64,000 nucleotides of DNA from Acidimicrobiaceae bacterium (GTDB lineage Bacteria > Actinomycetota > Acidimicrobiia > Acidimicrobiales > RAAP-2). Location: the NCBI GenBank assembly GCA_003167415.1, contig PMTF01000004.1, positions 117,423 through 181,422 on the forward strand. Reading direction: 5' to 3'. Position numbers and translations under genes: made by a program. Shown piece after piece: positions 18,712 to 28,375 of the stretch; within the stretch, counting starts at the first letter, position 1; each line of letters starts with the position of its first letter. The notes below the pieces were generated by a model. The model saw only the letters and a program-made list of their open reading frames with translations. It had not been told where the DNA came from and did not search any database.

Positions 18712-19335
18712 TTAGAACAGGGGTCTCTTTCGCGGTGTCCCGATAGACCTAGGGTACTCGCTTGGGGTGGAGTGGGTCTTCACGAGCACTTGATAGGCGG
18801 CCCCGTGACGAATTCGACCCTCCGCCACTAATCCTAAAGCGGCTAATTTCGCCGGATTCCAACGATGGCCGTCAGAATCGTCCGGTGGCTCCGAGACGAC
18901 CATGACTCCCCCAATCTTCAAAAACTGTGCTCCGCACTCCGCTGTAACGGCCGGAGGCCCAAAGGAACGCGCGGTAACCAAGTCAAAAACCTCGATTAAA
19001 TCTGGATTTCTGGCAATTTCCTCGACTCGGGCGATGAGCACGGTGCCGTTCTTCGGAGCACCCTCCCAGTGGAGCGCTTCTTCCAGGAACTTGCCTCGTT
19101 TCACCATGGAGTCCGTGAATACCGCTCGGCAGCGCCATCGATCCAGAAGGAACAGTCCTGGAAGGCCCCCGCCGCTACCGAGGTCCAAAAAGGCGGTGGG
19201 TAGGTTCGGCTCACGCTCCTCCCAGCACAACGCGAACCCTAAGGAGTGGGTGAAATGCGGTTCAATCGCGTTGGGGCCTAAAAAGCCCCGCGCCCTCGAT
19301 TCCTCGAGGACGCGGGGCAACCAATCATTGTTCAC
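18712..19335 (-). CDS. rsmG: 16S rRNA (guanine527-N7)-methyltransferase RsmG (GidB)
   Basis: FLDLGSGGGLPGLFLLDRW; VTARSFGPPAVTAECGAQFLKIGG. Confidence 0.93.
   Translation of the reverse strand: MNNDWLPRVLEESRARGFLGPNAIEPHFTHSLGFALCWEEREPNLPTAFLDLGSGGGLPGLFLLDRWRCRAVFTDSMVKRGKFLEEALHWEGAPKNGTVLIARVEEIARNPDLIEVFDLVTARSFGPPAVTAECGAQFLKIGGVMVVSEPPDDSDGHRWNPAKLAALGLVAEGRIRHGAAYQVLVKTHSTPSEYPRSIGTPRKRPLF
19277..19318 (-). terminator. strong intrinsic terminator-like hairpin inside the 5' coding part of rsmG
   Basis: minus strand: GCCCCGCG-T-CCTCGA-GGAA-TCGAGG-G-CGCGGGGC followed by TTTTT. Confidence 0.7.
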
Positions 19336-19342
19336 CGTCTAA

Positions 19343-20203
19343 TTATGACGGCGCCACCACCACAAAGCGGCGAGGGTCGTCCCCTTCGGATCGAGTGACG
19401 ACGTCCGGATTCTCGGACAGGGCGTCATGGACTGCCTTACGATCCGCAGCTGACATGGGTTCGAGTGCCCGTTCCTCGCCAGTGTCGACGACTTCGAGGG
19501 CCACCTGCTGTGCGAAACGACCCAGAGCAGCGACCCGACGTTCCCGGTATTGCGCCACGTCAACGAGAATCCGATCCGTTCGGCTAGGGCTCTTGGCCTG
19601 AACCACCGTTCGCGTCACTTCCTGAAGCGCTTGAAGTGTCGTTCCTCTTGGTCCGACAAGTACGCCGAGCTCGGTCGGGGGATTCGCGTTGACTGAAAGT
19701 TCAACCGTCTCCTCGTCGAGCTCTTTGACGGTGATATCGGCTTGAATGTTCATCGACGCCAGCAGGCCCTCGAGGAACTCCTTCGCAATCGATCCTTGTT
19801 CGGCCAGTGATATTCCTTCGGCCATGGTGTCCTCCTTTAATGGACTCTTTACAGATCGTGGGGCGGCCTTGGCGCCTCCCTCAGGTTGACGACGGGTACC
19901 GCTCTTCTCGCGGTCTCGTCGTGGTTCGGCTTCACTCCTCGGAGAACGAGGGGTGTCACTTCGCGATGGACCCGTGCGCGGTCGATCCTCACGTCCGCCC
20001 GAACGACGTGAGCGCTTGGGTCGAGGCCCGCTTGGACGAACACGAGCCCGTACCCGAGCTTCGCCTTTGATGCGACCGAACATACCGGCCCTGGGCTCTT
20101 CCATAACTTCGACTTCGGCGTCATCGCGATGGACACCCAGGTGCGCGAGGGCGCGGTCGGTCGCCTCTTCAATTGATTTTCCAGTGGTTTCTACCCAATC
20201 CAT
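19343..20203 (-). CDS. jag: Jag/KhpB-type RNA-binding protein (Jag-N, KH, R3H) with Arg-rich linker
   Basis: MDWVETTGKSIEEATDRALAHLGVHRDDAEVEVMEEPRAGMFGRIKGEARVRARV; R3H ERRVAALGRFAQQVALEVVDTGEERALEPMSAADRKAVHDAL. Confidence 0.93.
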   Translation of the reverse strand: MDWVETTGKSIEEATDRALAHLGVHRDDAEVEVMEEPRAGMFGRIKGEARVRARVRPSGPRPKRSRRSGGREDRPRTGPSRSDTPRSPRSEAEPRRDREKSGTRRQPEGGAKAAPRSVKSPLKEDTMAEGISLAEQGSIAKEFLEGLLASMNIQADITVKELDEETVELSVNANPPTELGVLVGPRGTTLQALQEVTRTVVQAKSPSRTDRILVDVAQYRERRVAALGRFAQQVALEVVDTGEERALEPMSAADRKAVHDALSENPDVVTRSEGDDPRRFVVVAPS

Positions 20204-20206
20204 GGG

Positions 20207-21247
20207 TTAACGCGCCTTTCTTTTACGCTTCGCTTTGGAGCGAGACTGTGCTTGCGGCTTAGGAGTTGAAGGTTTGGTTACCGGCCGTTTCTGTGGTTGA
20301 GGCTTGCTCGGGTCCGGTTTATTCGGTTGAACCTTCGGCTTGTTCCCGTTCGACGGTTGGGCGCCCGGAATCTCTTCCACGTGAGGACGGTTCGCGCCGT
20401 CCTTGTGCTCTTCTTCGATTTCCTCGCGGTGCGTGGTCTTCTGGACCCCATTCTTCCGCGGGTCCGAGAGACCGGACCGGAACATGAGATATTGAGTTAA
20501 TATACGGATAGATGTTGAAATAATCATATACAACACCACGGCAGCCGGGATCACCATGTAGAAGTACGCGAAAATGAGCGGTAGGAACCGCTGCATGGCC
20601 TGCTGCTGGGCCGGCATTGCCTGCCCCGTCTTTCGACTCCGGCTGTTCAACTGCGCCATCTGGAAGTACTGCAGACCCACGGCCGCCAAGACGAATATCA
20701 AGAAGGGGATTTGGGCCAAGAACGAACTGTGAACGCTGAATAGCTTCAAGTTGAGGTCCATACCGAAGGCTTTGATCGAGCCGCCGGACGCGACCAGGTT
20801 GTGGTACATCTTCGAACCGGTCGGGATGTAGCGCGGAAGGGACACCAGCTTGCCATGGACGAGCACCTTGTTGGCGAGACCCTTGATGACCCCGTAGAGC
20901 ATGATGAGAAAGGGCGTCTGAAGCAACATCGGTAGGCATCCGCCGAGGGGATTGACGCCTTCTTCCTTGTAGAGGCGCATCATCTCTTCGTTGAGGAGCG
21001 CACGGTTCTCCGCCCCCTTGTACTTCTGTTGGAGTTTCTTCAGTTCCGGCTGGAGCTTTTGCATAGCACTCATCGACTTGGTGCTCTTGATGGTGAAGGG
21101 CGTTAAGACACCCATGATCACCACGGTCAACAGGGCGATCGCGACGGCGTAGTTCGGGATGATTCCGTAGAAGAAGGCGAGGATTCGTCCCAGAAGGTCA
21201 TAAACTGGCTGAAAAATCGCGCCAACGTGGTGGGCAAATGACTTCAT
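20207..21247 (-). CDS. yidC: membrane protein insertase YidC
   Basis: YGIIPNYAVAIALLTVVIMGVLTPFTIKSTKSMSAMQKLQPELKKLQQKYK. Confidence 0.96.
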   Translation of the reverse strand: MKSFAHHVGAIFQPVYDLLGRILAFFYGIIPNYAVAIALLTVVIMGVLTPFTIKSTKSMSAMQKLQPELKKLQQKYKGAENRALLNEEMMRLYKEEGVNPLGGCLPMLLQTPFLIMLYGVIKGLANKVLVHGKLVSLPRYIPTGSKMYHNLVASGGSIKAFGMDLNLKLFSVHSSFLAQIPFLIFVLAAVGLQYFQMAQLNSRSRKTGQAMPAQQQAMQRFLPLIFAYFYMVIPAAVVLYMIISTSIRILTQYLMFRSGLSDPRKNGVQKTTHREEIEEEHKDGANRPHVEEIPGAQPSNGNKPKVQPNKPDPSKPQPQKRPVTKPSTPKPQAQSRSKAKRKRKAR

Positions 21248-21546
21248 CGCTCAGTACTCCTAGCTTGCTTCATGGGCGGGACCAGGTCCACGCCCTGGGC
21301 GCCAAAGGGGCGACAGCGTGAGAGTCGCCGCAGCGCCAGCGCGCTGCCGCGCCCGGCACCGTGAATCTCAATCGCCTCGCGGGCGTAGCTCGAGCACGAC
21401 GGATAGAAGCGACAGGCAGAGACGCGCGCCGCGGTGCTTCGTTGATACAGCGCGATGACCTTGACGAGCGCACGTGCGCCGAGCGAGTGCTCAGCGCGCT
21501 CCGGCTCGATCGAGCGATTCGCAAAGGTGATGCTGGAGTTCTTCAT
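21244..21546 (-). CDS. yidD: membrane protein insertion efficiency factor YidD
   Basis: ALVKVIALYQRSTAARVSACRFYPSCSSYAREAIEIHGAGRG. Confidence 0.94.
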   Translation of the reverse strand: MKNSSITFANRSIEPERAEHSLGARALVKVIALYQRSTAARVSACRFYPSCSSYAREAIEIHGAGRGSALALRRLSRCRPFGAQGVDLVPPMKQARSTER

Positions 21547-21820
21547 AGGAGAGTTTTCCTGTCTCATTACCACACCTGATCAGGTATTTACCAGGTTTGG
21601 GTTGGGGGTCGAGTCCGTCGATGAGTGCGCGCAGTCGTCGGCGGATCCGATTGCGAACAACCGCACTGCCGACCTTTCGACTGATCGCGTACGCCACGGC
21701 GACGGTCGGGGCGTCGGTGTCCTCCGCGACGAAACTGATTCGAAGTGAGCCACTCTGTCCCCGTCCAGTTGGTGTGGCGAACAAGGCGAACTGCCGACGG
21801 GTTCGAACCCGGTCGGGCAC
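21491..21820 (-). CDS. rnpA: ribonuclease P protein component (overlaps yidD)
   Basis: RVRTRRQFALF...VAYAISRKVGSAVVRNRIRRRLRALI. Confidence 0.94.
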   Translation of the reverse strand: MPDRVRTRRQFALFATPTGRGQSGSLRISFVAEDTDAPTVAVAYAISRKVGSAVVRNRIRRRLRALIDGLDPQPKPGKYLIRCGNETGKLSYEELQHHLCESLDRAGAR

Positions 21821-21827
21821 GTTGCGC

Positions 21828-21962
21828 TTAGACCGTCAGTTGATGACGGCCCTTGTTGCGACGGGCTTTCAGGACGGCACGGCCCGCGCGCGTTCGCATG
21901 CGCGCACGAAAACCGTGCGTTTTAGCCCTTTTGCGCTGGTTTGGCTGATAGGTACGCTTCAC
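21828..21962 (-). CDS. rpmH: 50S ribosomal protein L34 (44 aa, GTG start; absent from the supplied ORF track)
   Basis: hand translation: (M)[43 protein letters not shown]. Confidence 0.97.
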   Translation of the reverse strand: MKRTYQPNQRKRAKTHGFRARMRTRAGRAVLKARRNKGRHQLTV

Positions 21963-22115
21963 AAAATCCTCTTCTCAAACTCTCTCGATACGCTTCGCGG
22001 TACCCCCTGGGGGTCGCTGGCGCGTTACTGGGATCAATCTTACCTGACGGGACCGGGGCCCCTGGCGGGACGTTTCAAATAGGTGTATTGTGACCTTCCC
22101 GACGGGCACGACGCG

Positions 22116-22129
22116 AGCTCCAAGGAGCT
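22116..22129 (+). promoter_or_regulatory. hairpin AGCTC-CAAG-GAGCT overlapping the AAGGAG Shine-Dalgarno of dnaA
   Basis: direct reading. Confidence 0.45.
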
Positions 22130-22135
22130 TTGGCC

Positions 22136-22144
22136 TGTGGATAA
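22136..22144 (-). promoter_or_regulatory. perfect DnaA box (TGTGGATAA) overlapping the likely dnaA GTG start
   Basis: exact match to TTATCCACA on the minus strand. Confidence 0.7.
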
Positions 22145-23543
22145 AGTGAAGATTGATCTGTGGAGGAAGCGCGTGCAGGGTGGTGAGGAGATCTGGGTTG
22201 CACTTCGTGACTCCTTACGTGGCAACGCTTCTGAGGCCGTGTGGGCCGCGGGACTTAACACACTGCGCCTTGTGGATTACCATGACAATCAAATAGTGAT
22301 TGGCGCGCCCAACCAGATCCAACTGCTGCGCGTCCAGCAACGCTACTTGCCCTTCATCACCGAGCAGGCACAGTTGCTCGTCGGTCCTGACGTGCAAGTT
22401 TCGCTCACCATTACCGATCCGGCGAACGACCCTGACACTCTCGCCACGTCCGACGAAGAGCCGGAGGCGACTCCGAACGCCATCACCTTCGCGCCGAGTG
22501 TCGATCGACCAGCTCGACTCGACCCACGGATGACCTTCGACTCCTTCGTTCCGGGATCGTCGAACCGCCTCGCTTTCGCCGCTGCCCAGTCAGTCGCTGA
22601 AACACCTGGTCGGGCCTACAATCCACTGATGATATACGGAAACTCGGGCCTCGGAAAGACGCACCTGCTCCACGCCATCGGAAACTACGTGCAGGAGAAC
22701 TATCCGGGCCGCAAGGTCCTCTACGTCTCCACGGAGACGTTTTTGAATGACTTCATTCGCGCGATTCAGACGCGGACACAACTCGCGTTGCACGAGCGTT
22801 ACCGCGAGAACGACGTTCTGTTGATCGACGACATCCAGTTCATGGAGACACGGGGCGAAACGTTCCACGAAGAAATCTTTCACACCTACAACGCACTGCA
22901 TGGCGAAGGCAAGCAGATCGTTCTCACCTCCGATCGCTCACCGCGCGACCTCGCGGGACTTCAAGAGCGATTCCGAAGTCGTCTCCTTCAGGGCCTCGTC
23001 ACCGAGATCGATCAGCCCGACCTCGAAACGAGGATCGCGATCCTCCGGTCGAAGTCTGAGCGCGAGGGCATCGACCTACCCAACGACGTCGCCGAGTGGA
23101 TTGCGCATCGAGTGCGCGACAACATCCGTGAGTTGGAGGGTTCGATCACGATGCTGCGGGCGTTCGCCAACCTGCGACAGGAACCAATCTCCCTCGAGCT
23201 CGCTAAGGCCCATCTCACCAATCTCGGCCAGGAGCAGGTCGTCCTCAAACCGGAGACCATTCTCTCGGTGGTCGCCGACTTCTACGGACTCTCGGTCGAA
23301 GACGTTCGCGGATCGAAGCGACTACGACCGTTGGTGCACGCGCGGCACATCGCAATGTACTTGATTCGAGATCTCTTGAACAACTACTCCTATCCGATGA
23401 TCGCGAGAATTTTCGACGGGCGGAATCACACGACCGTCATCAGTGGGGTCGAAAAGATCAAAGAGCAAATCACGGTCAATCCTGAAGTGCTCGCCCAAGT
23501 CAATCAACTCAAGCGTCGGCTGCAGGGAGAGAGTAGAGAGTAG
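22137..23543 (+). CDS. dnaA: chromosomal replication initiator DnaA (likely GTG start at 22137; ORF extends to 22083)
   Basis: YGNSGLGKTHLLHAIGNYV; LLIDDIQFMETRGETFHEEIFHTYNAL; FDGRNHTTVISGVEKI. Confidence 0.96.
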   Translation: MDKVKIDLWRKRVQGGEEIWVALRDSLRGNASEAVWAAGLNTLRLVDYHDNQIVIGAPNQIQLLRVQQRYLPFITEQAQLLVGPDVQVSLTITDPANDPDTLATSDEEPEATPNAITFAPSVDRPARLDPRMTFDSFVPGSSNRLAFAAAQSVAETPGRAYNPLMIYGNSGLGKTHLLHAIGNYVQENYPGRKVLYVSTETFLNDFIRAIQTRTQLALHERYRENDVLLIDDIQFMETRGETFHEEIFHTYNALHGEGKQIVLTSDRSPRDLAGLQERFRSRLLQGLVTEIDQPDLETRIAILRSKSEREGIDLPNDVAEWIAHRVRDNIRELEGSITMLRAFANLRQEPISLELAKAHLTNLGQEQVVLKPETILSVVADFYGLSVEDVRGSKRLRPLVHARHIAMYLIRDLLNNYSYPMIARIFDGRNHTTVISGVEKIKEQITVNPEVLAQVNQLKRRLQGESRE

Positions 23544-23794
23544 TTTGTGCGCAACCTTGGGCTCACCTTGTTGATTTCAGGTTGACAACGGACTGGTCGT
23601 GCACATCACTTCAGGGTTGAGTGCGCAGGGTTGAGAGAGTTAACCACAGCGCTGTGTGTAGTCCGACATCTCACAAACTCCGTTTGACCAGGGTTGTTAC
23701 GGACTCTTCCACATATCCACAGACCTACTACTACTAAGACCTCTACACACATAAAAAACACACCGTAATCTCAGTAGCAACGAAAGGCAGTCGA
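23544..23794. other. oriC: oriC region (dnaA-dnaN intergenic)
   Basis: near-consensus DnaA boxes TTAACCACA (23641-23649) and ATATCCACA (23713-23721), CTA trinucleotide tract (23725-23736), AT-rich stretch, palindrome CACAGCGCTGTG. Confidence 0.85.
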
Positions 23795-24895
23795 ATGAAG
23801 TTCAAGTCAGAGCGCGACATTCTCGTCGATGCACTTAGTGCCGCGAGCCGTGTCGTCGCCACACGTCTTATCGGGGCTACGTCGGGTGTCCTACTGACAC
23901 TCACCGGCAATCAACTGGTCGTGACCGGCACCGACCTGGATATCACGGTGCGCACGACGGTCGACGTCATTGGAATTGAGGACGGATCATCGGTTGTTCC
24001 GGCTCGACTCATCGTCGACGCGGTGCGCTCACTCGAGGCCGGCGCGGTCACCATCGCAAGCACCGAAGAGACGGTCGAAGTCTCGCTCGCTCGCGCCAAA
24101 TTCTCCCTGCGCACCTTCGCGGTGGTCGACTACCCGAAGTTGCCCCCGGTGAGCGGATCAGTGACATCCATCGCCGCGTCCGATCTCATCGCCGGGCTGA
24201 ATCAGGTCGTGCGCGCGGCCGCCAATGACGACGCGCGACCATTGCTCACCGGCGTGTTGTTCACGACCGACAACGGGGTCCTGCGACTCATCGCCACCGA
24301 CTCATATCGTCTGGCCGTGCGCGACGTTCCGGAGGTCGAAACCATCGGTGGTTCACACGATCTCTTGGTCCCGGCGCGAGCCCTGCAGGAGTTGCAGCGC
24401 GCGGCCGCCTCGTTGGACGCCGACGCGACCATCGGCGTCACCCTCACCGACGCCGAAATCTGTTTCGTGGTGGGTGGCACCAGCATCGCCTCACGCCTCA
24501 TCGACGGCAACTACCCCTCGGTCCTGCAGCTCATTCCGGCGAGTTACCCGAACCAGCTTCGCGTGGCGAAGGACACCTTGCTCACGTCGTTGAAGCGCGC
24601 CAAGTTGCTGGCGAAGGACTCCACGTCCTCGGTGCGACTCACGATGAAGGACCGTTCGGTGGAGATTCGCACGCAGAGCCACGACGCTGGCGACGTGGAG
24701 GACAACGTTGACGCCGACTACGGCGGCGACGAAATGACGATTGCCTTCAACCCAAGTTTCCTGATCGACGGCATTGAAGCCGTGCCCGGTGACGAAGTGG
24801 TCCTGGAGATGTCGGACTCAGTGCGTCCCGCGATGGTGCACGGCGTTGAGGACACGCGATTCCGCTACCTTCTCATGCCGGTACGCGTTCAGTAG
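23795..24895 (+). CDS. dnaN: DNA polymerase III beta clamp
   Basis: MKFKSERDILVDALSAASRVV; RYLLMPVRVQ. Confidence 0.96.
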   Translation: MKFKSERDILVDALSAASRVVATRLIGATSGVLLTLTGNQLVVTGTDLDITVRTTVDVIGIEDGSSVVPARLIVDAVRSLEAGAVTIASTEETVEVSLARAKFSLRTFAVVDYPKLPPVSGSVTSIAASDLIAGLNQVVRAAANDDARPLLTGVLFTTDNGVLRLIATDSYRLAVRDVPEVETIGGSHDLLVPARALQELQRAAASLDADATIGVTLTDAEICFVVGGTSIASRLIDGNYPSVLQLIPASYPNQLRVAKDTLLTSLKRAKLLAKDSTSSVRLTMKDRSVEIRTQSHDAGDVEDNVDADYGGDEMTIAFNPSFLIDGIEAVPGDEVVLEMSDSVRPAMVHGVEDTRFRYLLMPVRVQ

Positions 24896-24910
24896 TCGCG
24901 GTCGAACGTC

Positions 24911-25993
24911 GTGGGCCTCCACGAATTACGTCTTCGGAACTTTCGCCTCTTCGAAGAGCTCTCCTTCGAACCTGACACCGAGGCGATCACCGTGCTCCTG
25001 TCGCCCAACGGAACCGGCAAGACCACCGTCTTGGAGGCCGTGTACGCGCTCGCCACGGCGTCGTCGTTTCGAACGGGCGCCGCGAGTGACTTGATTCGCA
25101 CCGGGGAGAACGCGAGCGAGGTGCACGGGGTGCTATTCCATCGCGAGCGCCGCGTCCAGGTCGACCTCACGCTCACGCGCGGCACCCGCAACACCACCAA
25201 GCGCATGTTGATCAACGGGCAGCGACCGACGTCGCGCGCCGACGTGGCCGAGGCGCTGCCGCTCACGATTTTCACGCCGGAGGGCGTCGACATCGTTCGC
25301 CAGGGTCCCGAGAATCGACGGGAATTCCTGACGAACCTCCTCACGGACGTCGACTTGACGACCGGCGACGTGATCGAACGTTTCAGTCGAATCCTCAGTC
25401 AACGAAACGCGCTCCTACGACAACTCCAAGGCGAGCGTCCGACGTCACTGCAACGGGGTGAACTTGACGTGTGGACGATCGATTTCTGCAGCGTGAGTGA
25501 AGAGCTCGTCGCGTTACGAAAGAAGTTGCTCGACGACGTCGCGCCACTGGTCGCGAACTACTATCACGAACTCGCCGAAGATGACTCCGTCGTCGCGGTG
25601 TCCTACGAGCAATCGTGGAGCGGTGACCTCGAACACGCTCTGCGAGAATCATTCGACGACGATCGCTTTCGCGGCCACACGACGATCGGACCGCAGCGCG
25701 ACGACGTCGCGTTGACCTTGGACGGCCGCGACACCCGACGTCAAGCGTCACAGGGGGAGCAACGTTCACTCGCGTTGGCGATCCGACTCGCGGGACACGA
25801 ATTGGTTCAGAGTCGGCGAGGCGTCGATCCACTCTTGCTGCTGGACGACGTGTTCAGCGAACTCGATCCGCATCGCAGTGACCGTCTCTTAAATCTGCTC
25901 CCAACAGGTCAAACGCTCGTCACCACAGCGTCGCCGCTGCCGGCCGGTATGAGCCCGGCCGCGGTCATCGATCTCACGGTGTTGGCGCGATGA
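24911..25993 (+). CDS. recF: RecF recombination protein
   Basis: LHELRLRNFRLFEELSFEPD; LSPNGTGKTTVLEAVYALA; LLLLDDVFSELD. Confidence 0.95.
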   Translation: MGLHELRLRNFRLFEELSFEPDTEAITVLLSPNGTGKTTVLEAVYALATASSFRTGAASDLIRTGENASEVHGVLFHRERRVQVDLTLTRGTRNTTKRMLINGQRPTSRADVAEALPLTIFTPEGVDIVRQGPENRREFLTNLLTDVDLTTGDVIERFSRILSQRNALLRQLQGERPTSLQRGELDVWTIDFCSVSEELVALRKKLLDDVAPLVANYYHELAEDDSVVAVSYEQSWSGDLEHALRESFDDDRFRGHTTIGPQRDDVALTLDGRDTRRQASQGEQRSLALAIRLAGHELVQSRRGVDPLLLLDDVFSELDPHRSDRLLNLLPTGQTLVTTASPLPAGMSPAAVIDLTVLAR

Positions 25994-26295
25994 GGTCGCG
26001 TGACGAACAGCCGGCGAAGCTCGGCGAGCTGCTCAACACCCTCGCCGGTCGACTACGAAAAGTTGACCTTCGCGACATCGACGAAATACGAACGATGTGG
26101 CCGAGCATCGTCGAACCGGTGATCGCCGAATACTGTCGACCGGAGTTCGTGAAGAATGGGGTGTTGCTCGTAAGTGTGCCGTCGGGTGCTTTCGCGCAAC
26201 GCGTCATGAGTGACGCCACAACGATTCTCGAGGGTTTTTCATCACTCGGAGCACGGGCCCCAAAGTCTCTTCGGACGGTCCTCGCGAAGTCTTAA
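25990..26295 (+). CDS. DUF721 (DciA-like) protein
   Basis: position between recF and gyrB; IRTMWPSIVEPVIAEYCRPEFVKNGVLLVSVPSGAFAQRV. Confidence 0.75.
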   Translation: MRSRDEQPAKLGELLNTLAGRLRKVDLRDIDEIRTMWPSIVEPVIAEYCRPEFVKNGVLLVSVPSGAFAQRVMSDATTILEGFSSLGARAPKSLRTVLAKS

Positions 26296-26407
26296 AAAGA
26301 GGCAATTAAGTGGGCGAATACGGCCCTCTAACGGTCGAGAGTCACAGCTTCTCGGGTAGGATAGAACAGTCGAAAAATTGTCTTCGACCGCGCCAAAAGC
26401 GCCATGA

Positions 26408-28363
<1,956 letters not shown>

Positions 28364-28375
28364 GAGTAGAGGAAT

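Noticed and set aside
21799-21810. GGGTTCGAACCC resembling a tRNA T-arm
   Set aside because: Lies within rnpA coding sequence; no acceptor, D or anticodon arms around it.
23725-23736. CTACTACTACTA as a CRISPR-like or microsatellite repeat
   Set aside because: Too short and lacks spacers; better explained as origin DnaA-trio motif.
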